A stretch of DNA of 64,000 bases from Clostridiales bacterium (lineage in GTDB: Bacteria; Bacillota; Clostridia; Peptostreptococcales; Anaerovoracaceae), in assembly GCA_009911365.1 (NCBI GenBank), contig QXXF01000012.1, forward strand, positions 62,001-126,000, written 5' to 3'. Position numbers and translations under genes: made by a program. This document shows, one piece after another, positions 42,986 through 49,428 of this stretch (position 1 is its first letter; each line of letters opens with the position of its first letter). The notes beneath the pieces are model-generated. The model ran no database searches and was not told the origin of the DNA. It was given only the letters and a program-made list of their open reading frames with translations.

Positions 42986-43057
42986 GGCTTCCCCTTTCAA
43001 AGAAAAACTCGCCTGCTCCTTTTTCTTGGCTGGATACTGGCAAGTTTTTTTTAAACT

Positions 43058-43096
43058 CTATAGTTTTATCATATGCTTTTTTCTATAGGATGTCAA
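43058..43096 (-). promoter_or_regulatory. Promoter and candidate operator of the TetR/MFS operon
   Basis: Minus strand consensus TTGACA (43091-43096), 17-bp spacer, TATGAT (43068-43073). Two CTATAG half-sites (43058-43063 and 43083-43088) flank a central CATATG, giving a near-symmetric dyad over the -10, a natural site for autorepression. Confidence 0.65.
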
Positions 43097-43136
43097 GATG
43101 AACACAAAATATTCTTCTTTTCTTTTTAAAGAAAGG

Positions 43137-43165
43137 TTGGAAAAAAACGGTCCTTGTGCTATCCT
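43137..43165 (+). promoter_or_regulatory. Asparaginase promoter
   Basis: TTGGAA (43137-43142), 17-bp spacer, TATCCT (43160-43165), about 37 bases before the chosen ATG. It diverges from the TetR promoter. Confidence 0.5.
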
Positions 43166-43202
43166 ATATGCCAGTAAATCAACAATGAACTGGAGCATGA
43201 CT

Positions 43203-44204
43203 ATGAAAAAGAAATTATTGATCCTCACCACCGGAGGCACTATTGCTTCTGTGAAAACGCCTCATGGGCTGATCCCCGCCCTCACCTCTCAGGAATTGCT
43301 TTCCTATCTGCCTGAAATCGGGGAGGACTTTCAACTGACCATTAAAGCGGTCTGCAATCTGGACAGCACCAACATCACGCCTGACCACTGGCTGATGATG
43401 GCTCGGGCAATTCAGGAAGAATACCAGTGTTACGACGGGTTCGTCATCTGCCATGGGACGGATACCATGGCTTATGCAGCAGCAGCCCTTTCCTACTTGA
43501 TCCAGCATTCATCAAAACCTATTGTCCTCACTGGCGCACAGAAACCTATTGGCCTGGAAATCACAGACGCAAAGGCCAATCTGCGGGACAGCATCCTTTA
43601 TGCCGCAGATCCTGATTCTCATGGCGTAGGGATTGTCTTTGACGGAAAAGTGATCGTGGGGACGAGAGCCAAGAAAACCAAAACCCTTAGTTACGCAGCT
43701 TTTTCCAGCATCAATTTCCCTTTTCTTGCCACCATCCAGGATGGGCGGATCATCCGCTATCTGCTTCCAGAAGATGATCCCCTTCCAGTGGTTTTTTATG
43801 ATAAACTCAACGCCCGTGTGTTTCTGCTAAAGCTAACACCCGGCATTTCGCCTTCCCTGCTGGCAGACGTTTTTCGGCTCTACGACTGCGTCATTATTGA
43901 AAGTTTTGGGGTAGGCGGCATCCCTGATAGTTTGGAAAAAGAGCTGTTTGCCCAGTTGGAGCAGTATGCGCCTGAAGAAAAGGTCTTGGTCATGACAACT
44001 CAAGTGACATATGAAGGCAGCAACGTAGGCACTTATGAGGTGGGGCGCAGGCTTTGGGAGTCCTTTAGCATTTTGGAGGCAAAGGACATGACATTGGAGG
44101 CCGTGCTGACGAAGATGATGTGGATTATGGCTGAAGAGCATCTGACTTGGCCGGAGATCTGCCGTCGGTTTTACATGCGCATTAACTCGGACACCTTGTA
44201 TTAA
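43203..44204 (+). CDS. Type I L-asparaginase
   Basis: 333-residue amidohydrolase converting asparagine to aspartate and ammonia. The first catalytic Thr lies in TTGGTIAS at the N-terminus and the second in ICHGTDTMAYAAAALSY (about residue 80). IVLTGAQKPIG is also typical. There is no signal peptide, so it is the cytoplasmic AnsA kind. ATG 43203 follows GGAG at seven bases; the frame open from 43098 includes the promoter and is rejected. Confidence 0.92.
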   Translation: MKKKLLILTTGGTIASVKTPHGLIPALTSQELLSYLPEIGEDFQLTIKAVCNLDSTNITPDHWLMMARAIQEEYQCYDGFVICHGTDTMAYAAAALSYLIQHSSKPIVLTGAQKPIGLEITDAKANLRDSILYAADPDSHGVGIVFDGKVIVGTRAKKTKTLSYAAFSSINFPFLATIQDGRIIRYLLPEDDPLPVVFYDKLNARVFLLKLTPGISPSLLADVFRLYDCVIIESFGVGGIPDSLEKELFAQLEQYAPEEKVLVMTTQVTYEGSNVGTYEVGRRLWESFSILEAKDMTLEAVLTKMMWIMAEEHLTWPEICRRFYMRINSDTLY

Positions 44205-44265
44205 ACTGTTTATTCAGAAATCCACATGAAAAGGCTGCTTGCTGCCGCAGGAATTCATAGGCTTC

Positions 44266-45060
44266 CTATTTCAGATAGCCCTGCTGCTTCAGCCATTGTA
44301 AAGACGCTCTGCCATCTAGACTTTCGATCGTGATGGTGGCTGTTTTTTCGCAATATCGATCTATGTCTTCTAAAATGCGTTCCATGTCCAAGGTGCCTTT
44401 TGACAGGGCGTTATGCTGGTCATGGGTCCCATCGTTGTTATGGATGTGCAGATGTCCGATATGCGTCCCCATGACCCGGATCCATTCCTCTGCCGGAAGG
44501 CGGCTCATACAGTTGGCATGCCCTAGGTCCAGACAGAGCTTGACATTGGGACGCTGTAATTTCTCCACGATTTTCACCATCATATCAGGTTCGTCCTCCA
44601 GCACGTTTTCTATGCATATGGTAAAATTCTCCGGCTTGTCTTCCATGTACCGCTCCCAAAATTCTACGGATTTTTCTTGGTGCCAGGCTTTGTAATACAC
44701 GTATGGCATGTACCCGGAATGGACAATCATTTTGTGGATCTGATAACGCTCTTTTGCCAAGCAATACGCCTGCTGGTACCGCTGGTAAGCGATAACCTTG
44801 ATCTTTGGGTCAATGGCAGCGGGATGAAGTTCATTAAAAGGCGCATGAAAAATCAGCGGCAGCTGTTCCTCCCTTTCCCCGGGGCACTCTCTGACCGCTT
44901 GGTCGATCTCTGCCAGTACCTGCTGGTGAACCTGTTCAGCCATGGGCCCGTCCATGTTTTCCGCAGTGCAGTAATGATCTAATTCCAGGCCGATCCCGTA
45001 TTCCGCCGCCAGCCGCACCGCATCCTGGGACACGCTGGCGATGTAGAGCCGCTCTCTCAT
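44266..45060 (-). CDS. Sugar-phosphate isomerase/epimerase-like TIM-barrel protein
   Basis: 264-residue xylose-isomerase-like TIM barrel (AP endonuclease 2 family). Conserved acidic and His residues occur along the strands: LELDHYCTAENM, IFHAPFNEL, KMIVHSGYMPYVYY, ICIENVLEDEP, LCLDLGHANCMS and HLHIHNNDGTHDQHN. They fit a divalent-metal site. ATG 45060 lies nine bases behind AAAGGAGG; the frame to 45141 lacks a site. The substrate is unknown. Confidence 0.82.
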   Translation of the reverse strand: MRERLYIASVSQDAVRLAAEYGIGLELDHYCTAENMDGPMAEQVHQQVLAEIDQAVRECPGEREEQLPLIFHAPFNELHPAAIDPKIKVIAYQRYQQAYCLAKERYQIHKMIVHSGYMPYVYYKAWHQEKSVEFWERYMEDKPENFTICIENVLEDEPDMMVKIVEKLQRPNVKLCLDLGHANCMSRLPAEEWIRVMGTHIGHLHIHNNDGTHDQHNALSKGTLDMERILEDIDRYCEKTATITIESLDGRASLQWLKQQGYLK

Positions 45061-45192
45061 GAGTTTCTGCCTCCTTTCACGCATTTTATCGTATTTTACA
45101 TCAATTATGAATCGCTGTAAAGAAGAACAATCGGCGGCCATAGAGAGGTGCGTGGGATCAAGAACGCAAAATAAGCGGGAAAATCAAAGGAT

Positions 45193-45236
45193 AAACCGCC
45201 TTCGGGCAGCATAAGCTGTCATTGGAGGTGGTTTTT
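45193..45236 (+). other. Hairpin covering the GH18 ribosome binding site
   Basis: AAACCGCCT (45193-45201) pairs with AGGTGGTTT (45226-45234, one G-U) and T-residues follow; the 3' arm contains GGAGGTGG, the ribosome binding site of the next gene. It may reduce translation or act as a weak terminator. Confidence 0.4.
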
Positions 45237-45238
45237 CT

Positions 45239-45808
45239 ATGGCCGAAAAATTACAGAATGAGACGATTTTAGTAAATGGGTACGCTTATCCCAGCATCGC
45301 GCCGGAGACGCTGGATGCTTGGCTTCCAAGCTTGACCTTCCTCTCAGCCTTCAGCTATGGGTTCACAGAGGATGGGCAGATCATTGATCTGCAGGATGAG
45401 AATCTGAGGCTCCCTGCCCGGGAAGCAGGCGTGCAATCACTGCTGGTGCTGACGCCCTTGGATCGGCAAGGCGTGTTCAATAACCAGCTGGTGAAAGCCT
45501 TACTGGAAAATATCCCAGCGCAGGAACAGTTGATCGAGAATCTGCTCCAGATAGTCAGGGTAAAGGGATTCTTTGGCGTGGATTTTGACTTTGAGTTCGT
45601 TTACGCAGAAAATCGAGACGCTTATACGGACCTGGTACGGCGGGCTAGAGAACGTCTCAACGCAGCGGGGTACTTGGTGACCGTGGCCCTAGCTCCTAAG
45701 ACTTCTGCGGACCAGCCGGGGCTGCTTTATCAGGGGCATGATTATGGGGGCATGGGGCAGGCTGCGAATTTTGCATTATTGATGACATACGAATGGGGCT
45801 ATACATAA
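45239..45808 (+). CDS. GH18 spore-wall hydrolase (SleL/YaaH-like), truncated by the prophage
   Basis: 189 residues of a glycosyl hydrolase 18 catalytic domain. The start matches spore cortex-lytic SleL/YaaH proteins (ILVNGYAYPSIAPETLDAWLPSLTFLSAFSYGF split), and the active-site motif FFGVDFDFEFV holds the catalytic Glu. The family continues past LMTYEWGYT with about 100-140 more barrel residues; here a TAA follows at once and phage-type sequence begins. No LysM repeats are present in this part. The protein is probably inactive unless the prophage excises and restores the gene. Confidence 0.8.
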   Translation: MAEKLQNETILVNGYAYPSIAPETLDAWLPSLTFLSAFSYGFTEDGQIIDLQDENLRLPAREAGVQSLLVLTPLDRQGVFNNQLVKALLENIPAQEQLIENLLQIVRVKGFFGVDFDFEFVYAENRDAYTDLVRRARERLNAAGYLVTVALAPKTSADQPGLLYQGHDYGGMGQAANFALLMTYEWGYT

Positions 45809-45830
45809 CCACAACAACGTTATAAGCGTA
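45785..45830. other. Inferred prophage attachment end
   Basis: GH18 coding sequence ends in conserved MTYEWGYT codons and changes to unrelated AT-rich sequence at about 45803-45808. The prophage boundary is placed here. The core att repeat cannot be defined because the other end lies outside the window. Confidence 0.6.
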
Positions 45831-45880
45831 TAGATAAAGATTTTTTAAGAAGAGTTGTTTTGCCTGTCGTAGGTTCAATG

Positions 45881-45921
45881 AAAAAGACTCCAGCGGGGAT
45901 TGAGGTTCCCATGGAGTCCTT
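45881..45921 (-). terminator. Terminator of the small HTH gene
   Basis: Minus strand GGACTCCA...TGGAGTC stem (GACTCCA 45886-45892 with TGGAGTC 45912-45918) followed by TTTTT, just past the HTH stop. Confidence 0.7.
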
Positions 45922-45930
45922 TCTCTCGCT

Positions 45931-46155
45931 TCATATGATCGGTTCGCCCGACTCTTTGTCGATGAAGGAAATTTTTAGTTCCGCGTCCATGGCTTCGGCC
46001 ACCTTCTGCAATTCTGAAATTTTGAACGTGTTCCGTTTATATTTGTTGTTCATGTTCTGTGGGGTTTGACCCGTTCTTCTGGCGAGCTCCGCTTCTGTCA
46101 TGTTTCCTTTTTTCACTCTACATAAGTTGATGTATTCCCTAACATCCGTGTGCAT
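45931..46155 (-). CDS. Small XRE-type HTH regulator
   Basis: 74-residue DNA-binding protein with a helix-turn-helix: MTEAELARRTGQTPQNMNNK and then ISELQKVAEAMDAELKISFID, the pattern of single-domain Cro/C1-like regulators common on mobile elements. ATG 46155 is preceded by AAGGGAGG; the frame to 46209 includes its promoter and is rejected. It diverges from the 42-residue peptide gene, and both use almost identical promoters flanking a 20-bp palindrome, so it probably controls both. Confidence 0.75.
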   Translation of the reverse strand: MHTDVREYINLCRVKKGNMTEAELARRTGQTPQNMNNKYKRNTFKISELQKVAEAMDAELKISFIDKESGEPII

Positions 46156-46180
46156 CTTGATTCCTCCCTTCTTGTTTAGA

Positions 46181-46209
46181 ATTATACACTTATTTTTATA
46201 TATCGTCAA
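46181..46209 (-). promoter_or_regulatory. Promoter of the HTH gene
   Basis: Minus strand TTGACG (46204-46209), 17-bp spacer, TATAAT (46181-46186). Its spacer is nearly the same as that of the divergent promoter at 46251-46279. Confidence 0.8.
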
Positions 46210-46224
46210 CTTTTAATTTTAAAA

Positions 46225-46244
46225 TTTATAAAATATTTTATAAA
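46225..46244. promoter_or_regulatory. 20-bp perfect palindrome between divergent promoters
   Basis: TTTATAAAAT and its complement ATTTTATAAA abut to form a perfect 20-bp palindrome, placed between the two -35 boxes. It is the best candidate operator for the HTH protein; AT-richness makes chance symmetry more likely than usual. Confidence 0.5.
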
Positions 46245-46250
46245 AAAGTA

Positions 46251-46279
46251 TTGACGTAATATAAAAAATAGTGTATTAT
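46251..46279 (+). promoter_or_regulatory. Promoter of the 42-residue peptide gene
   Basis: TTGACG (46251-46256), 17-bp spacer, TATTAT (46274-46279). Transcription would start near 46286, 18 bases before the ATG. Confidence 0.8.
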
Positions 46280-46303
46280 ATAAACATAGAAAGGAGGTAC
46301 ACA

Positions 46304-46432
46304 ATGAGTAAGAAGAAAGACAAAAATAAAAAAGCCAGTAATGAGAACCGACTCGCACTCGTGATTCTCATTACCGCAATCTTGAATCTTATTCAGGCAG
46401 TGGTTGATTTAATCAAACACCTGCTAGAATAA
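46304..46432 (+). CDS. 42-residue hydrophobic peptide, candidate type I toxin
   Basis: Encodes a Lys-rich N-terminus (MSKKKDKNKKASNENR) and a hydrophobic helix (LALVILITAILNLIQAVVDL) ending KHLLE. This basic-plus-membrane-helix build is like small membrane-active toxins or holin-like peptides on mobile elements. AAGGAGG lies six bases before the ATG, behind a near-consensus promoter. A 15-bp hairpin ends the message. A convergent antisense promoter and internal antisense terminator indicate control by an RNA antitoxin. Toxicity is inferred, not known. Confidence 0.65.
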   Translation: MSKKKDKNKKASNENRLALVILITAILNLIQAVVDLIKHLLE

Positions 46433-46465
46433 GTAGTAGGGAGGGGAGGCCGCCCCTCCCCTCCC
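46326..46465 (-). ncRNA. Candidate antisense RNA antitoxin
   Basis: A consensus minus-strand promoter (46472-46500) would start RNA near 46465, in the 3' arm of the peptide gene's terminator hairpin. A minus-strand intrinsic terminator follows: GTAATGAGAA (46365-46374) with TTCTCATTAC (46338-46347), then TGGC and a T-rich run TTTTTTATTTTT (46322-46333). The predicted RNA is about 140 bases and covers most of the 42-residue frame and its 3' hairpin, the layout of TxpA/RatA-like type I systems. Confidence 0.6.
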
Positions 46466-46469
46466 TACT
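46435..46469 (+). terminator. GC-rich hairpin ending the peptide message
   Basis: Fifteen-bp perfect arms (46435-46449 with 46455-46469) start two bases after the stop codon. There is no T-tract, so it may end, stabilise or protect the message and provide a loop for contact with the antisense RNA. Confidence 0.65.
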
Positions 46470-46471
46470 TA

Positions 46472-46500
46472 AATATAATGTAAATTCATTGAGTTGTCAA
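46472..46500 (-). promoter_or_regulatory. Antisense promoter
   Basis: Minus strand TTGACA (46495-46500), 17-bp spacer, TATATT (46472-46477): a near-consensus sigma-A promoter pointing back into the peptide gene. Confidence 0.75.
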
Positions 46501-46516
46501 CAAGGGGGTTTTAGAA

Positions 46517-46594
46517 ATGATATGGATCGTCTTTAAGATCGTGGTTTTTACTGGCATCATCGTATGGCTAATCAGATTTTTGGTTAAAAAATAA
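46517..46594 (+). CDS. 25-residue membrane peptide
   Basis: Encodes MIWIVFKIVVFTGIIVWLIR followed by FLVKK, essentially one membrane helix with a basic end. An AAGGGGG site lies eight bases before the ATG. No clear promoter is seen apart from a lone TATAAT at 46474-46479. It could be a second small membrane toxin or a chance frame; its composition and ribosome binding site favour a real gene. Confidence 0.45.
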   Translation: MIWIVFKIVVFTGIIVWLIRFLVKK

Positions 46595-46620
46595 CTTTTA
46601 CTTTTTTGGTGGGCGAGACA

Positions 46621-46668
46621 ACAAAAGGCCTTGGGATGCGACTTTAGTGTTCTCCCAAGGCCTTTTGT
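46621..46668 (-). terminator. Bidirectional terminator at the end of the late phage operon
   Basis: Sixteen-bp perfect arms (46621-46636 with 46653-46668) carry AAAA/TTTT at both sides. It lies five bases past the methyltransferase stop and ends the leftward late operon; it can also stop the rightward small-peptide transcript. Confidence 0.85.
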
Positions 46669-46672
46669 ATGC

Positions 46673-47711
46673 TCATATGTCTTCTATTCGCTTTCTTTTT
46701 GTCAAGGCCTCCTGGAGCCGATTTTTGGAGACTTCAAAATAATGGTCGCTTAGTTCCATGCCGATGAAGGTCCTTCCCGTTTCCACGCAGGCCACGCCGG
46801 TGGTGCCGCTGCCCATGCAATTGTCCAGAACCGTGTCGCCAGGGTCGGAATAAGTTTTTACGAGATATTCTATCAGTTTCAGCGGCTTTTGCGTTGGGTG
46901 AAGCCGTTTCGCTTCATTTTCAAAATAGATGAGGTTGGCCGGATATCCCGTCGCTTTCTGCTCGTATCGTTTGGGCTTGACGCCGGAATACACGCCGCCC
47001 TCTCTGTGTTCTGTTTTGATTTTCGGCTTCTTTAACGCGCGCACGCCTTGCGGGTTGTACGTGGCTCGCGTCAAGATTTTCTCGCCTCCGGCTTCGCCCA
47101 CCATGGTCTTTCGCAAATCTGAAAGAGAGCGTTTCCAAAATCCCGTTTCCTGGAGCCTTCCATAATGCTTTTCGCTCGGGAGGCTGAATTGCCCTCCCCT
47201 GGTGAAATAGTGGCTGGACATTTGGTTCCCGAGCAGGTCGTCCACTTCTTTCCTCTTCAACCCCGACTTTTTGAGTTCCTCCAACATGTACTCCCTGGCT
47301 TCCATGAACCTGCCTTTGTTGTTCTTGCTCGGCTTGTTCACGATGAACACCGCTATTTCTTCCACGCACCGCATGGGCTGCTTTTTTGGCGTTCAAGGTG
47401 CCGGTCTTGTTGTTCTTCTGCCAGTACCATTGATGGCTGTGTTCTTTAGGATTGCTTTGGATTAGTTTTGACATGAAAGGCTCCGTTCCGAACAGGATCG
47501 CCGTCCCGTTGTCCCTCAAGAGTCTGCGGTATTCTTTCCATAATCGGTCAAACGGAAGGGCACTGTCCCATTCGCAGTCCGTGACACCGTAGGGCGGATC
47601 GCATAATACCAGGTCCACGGAGTTTTCTGGAATCCGCGGCATTAGCTCAAAGCAATCTCCTAGCAGGAGCAGGGAGTCAGGTAAGCGCCCTCCGATGGTT
47701 TTATCTGACAT
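46673..47711 (-). pseudogene. Phage DNA methyltransferase (beta-class N4/N6 type), frameshifted
   Basis: Two frames together make one methyltransferase. The first (from ATG 47711) has the catalytic DPPY at residues 38-41 and runs to TLNAKKAAHAV; the second resumes as QPMRCVEEIAVF and ends with DNCMGSGTTGVAC, the SAM-binding motif. The order DPPY, target domain, SAM motif is the beta class. The break is a run of six A's (minus strand; plus 47382-47387); removing one A gives the continuous AKKQPMRCVEE. It may be an inactivating mutation, a phase-variable tract or a sequencing error. Confidence 0.8.
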
Positions 47712-48044
47712 TTATTCCTCTCCATTTCGCTCTTCGTTTTGAGCCTCGGCCGTCTCCCTGTCCATGCGGGTGGCTTCTGTCGATTCAGGCGCGTCCAGCT
47801 TCAACAACTGCTTGAACGCCTGGTGCAGCCCCGTGCTCGCTAAAGCCGTTACCGCTCCGGCCACGATGCTTTCCAGGCTGATTCCTCCGTTCACCACGCA
47901 GCCCAGGACCGCTCCCACCACCACTAAGATGGTCGGGATCCATTTGTTGTCGGTCGGGCACCAGCGTTTTAAAACAAAGCCTATCACCAGGCAGGCCGCC
48001 AACACGACCGGCATGTACAGTTCCATGATAAATTCCAAACTCAT
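47712..48044 (-). CDS. Phage holin (Hol44-like)
   Basis: 110-residue protein with about three membrane segments in the first 80 residues (MPVVLAACLVIGFVLKRW, IPTILVVVGAVLGCVV, SIVAGAVTALASTGLHQAF) and a charged C-terminal tail. This fits superfamily V holins that open the membrane for the endolysin at lysis. It lies directly upstream of the methyltransferase (stop and start adjacent) and downstream of the other lysis genes. Confidence 0.78.
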   Translation of the reverse strand: MSLEFIMELYMPVVLAACLVIGFVLKRWCPTDNKWIPTILVVVGAVLGCVVNGGISLESIVAGAVTALASTGLHQAFKQLLKLDAPESTEATRMDRETAEAQNEERNGEE

Positions 48045-48060
48045 TTTTTACCTTCCTTTC

Positions 48061-48348
48061 CTACTCGCTCAACATCTTTTGGATGTCGTCTCTCGTTTCC
48101 TTCATCTTCTCTATCCCGTTGCCGTCTATCATGTGGTTGATCATGGACAGCAACAGGCCGCACTGCGCCCGGTTCATTTCGGTCAAACGCCGGATCGCTT
48201 CGTAGTCTTTCCTGTCGTGTTCTTTCAGTTCTTCCACGTCCCGTTTCACTTTCACGGCTGGGTGGAACGCCTTGTAGAGGACGCTCCCCACGTTGCCGGT
48301 CAAGACGATCCCGCCGCCTATGGCCAGTAGCGTTTGCAAGAATTCCAT
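48061..48348 (-). CDS. Small phage membrane-anchored lysis-accessory protein
   Basis: 95-residue protein with one N-terminal hydrophobic stretch (LLAIGGGIVLTGNVGSVLY) and a helical, charged rest. Its place between endolysin and holin and its build recall XhlA-like accessory holins or spanin-like proteins, but no family motif is certain. Confidence 0.6.
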   Translation of the reverse strand: MEFLQTLLAIGGGIVLTGNVGSVLYKAFHPAVKVKRDVEELKEHDRKDYEAIRRLTEMNRAQCGLLLSMINHMIDGNGIEKMKETRDDIQKMLSE

Positions 48349-48357
48349 GCCTTCCTC

Positions 48358-49155
48358 CTACTTCAACGCTTTCTTCCATTTTTCGGCGGCGGCGTGGCAC
48401 AGCGGCCCCCACTCTCCGTCAATCTTGCCGGTGTAGTAACCTTTCGCCTTCGCCGCTTTCTGCCAAATCTTCAACACGGCTTTCGTCTTGTCGCCAAAAA
48501 TGCGATCCACCGCGAGCTTGGACGCTTTGATCAAGCCCTTGGCGACGTAATGGTTCAGGAATTCCTGCAAGGTGCCAACGGCCTCTCCTTTGCTTCCTTT
48601 CACCAATATCTTTTTAGGCGGGATGGCGGGTTTCGTGGTCTTTTTCGTCGGGGCCTTCTTTTTGTTCAGCTTGTCCAGTTCTTTTTTGACCATGTTCAAA
48701 AATCTGTTCCATCCCTTGTCGATGGTCCTGTGCGGGCAGTCTTTGCCTGACCAATCTTTGTGTCTCTTCACCCTATTGATTCCCCAACCTCGTTCTTTTA
48801 GCAGCACGGCTGTTAGGTAAGCCGCATTTTTCTCCGCCTTATCAAAGCGGCTGCCGCCTGATTTACTGAAGCAAATTTCTATGCCGATGCTCTTTCGGTT
48901 TCCTTTGCCGCTTCCTCCGTCTCCTGCGTGCCAAGCGTTTCTGGTCAGTGGGACGGCCTGCACCGCTTCTTTGTCGTCCACGGCGTAATGATAACTGGTC
49001 TGATTACTGTTGCTCAACATGTAGTTGACTTCGTTTCTCGCCGTCGCGTTGTTGGCGGTGTTGTGAATCGTGACGTAGTCCGGCGTCATCTTATACGGGC
49101 ATTTCCTGCCATACTTGCTCTTCGGGCATAATTTTTTGATCACTTTCAAAGCCAT
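48358..49155 (-). CDS. Phage endolysin, N-acetylmuramoyl-L-alanine amidase
   Basis: 265-residue lysin. The N-terminal amidase_2 domain has zinc ligands and active-site residues in VTIHNTANNATARNEVNYM, NAWHAGDGGSGKGNRKSIGIEIC and HKDWSGKDCPHRTI. A Lys/Pro-rich linker (about 165-185) joins a C-terminal peptidoglycan-binding part (GSKGEAVGTLQEFLN...IDGEWGPLCHAAAEKWKK). It cuts the glycan-peptide bond for host lysis. It overlaps the small acidic gene upstream by one base. Confidence 0.9.
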   Translation of the reverse strand: MALKVIKKLCPKSKYGRKCPYKMTPDYVTIHNTANNATARNEVNYMLSNSNQTSYHYAVDDKEAVQAVPLTRNAWHAGDGGSGKGNRKSIGIEICFSKSGGSRFDKAEKNAAYLTAVLLKERGWGINRVKRHKDWSGKDCPHRTIDKGWNRFLNMVKKELDKLNKKKAPTKKTTKPAIPPKKILVKGSKGEAVGTLQEFLNHYVAKGLIKASKLAVDRIFGDKTKAVLKIWQKAAKAKGYYTGKIDGEWGPLCHAAAEKWKKALK

Positions 49156-49328
49156 TATCGTTCGCCTCCTTCTTCGTCTTCATCTGGCTCGGGGGTGATT
49201 TCTCCGATTTCTTCTCCAACCCCATCCACCAACTTGTCTTTGAATTCCTCTTCCAGTCCGGCCAGCTCTTTCTTGGCCTGTTCTTCGTCAAATTCTTCAG
49301 TGACTATTTCCAATAATTTCTCTTCCAT
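49155..49328 (-). CDS. Small acidic phage protein
   Basis: 57-residue, very acidic, probably helical protein (MEEKLLEIVTEEFDEEQAKK onwards, ending in EPDEDEEGGER). Start 49328 has an AAAGGAAAAG site; the frame to 49388 lacks one. It lies between the tail fibre and endolysin genes. The function is unknown. Confidence 0.55.
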   Translation of the reverse strand: MEEKLLEIVTEEFDEEQAKKELAGLEEEFKDKLVDGVGEEIGEITPEPDEDEEGGER

Positions 49329-49428
49329 GTTCTTTTCCTTTCTCCCTTTTCGGGTAATAAAAGAAGACCCTAAAGCCTTCTCGTCCAATCGTTGTTCCCT
49401 TTCGCTCGCTCCATGCCATGAGCCGTCT

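Noticed and set aside
47375-47400. Programmed -1 frameshifting in the phage methyltransferase
   Set aside because: The A-run looks slippery, but joining the two frames needs +1 (or -2), not -1. A mutation, phase variation or sequencing error fits better.
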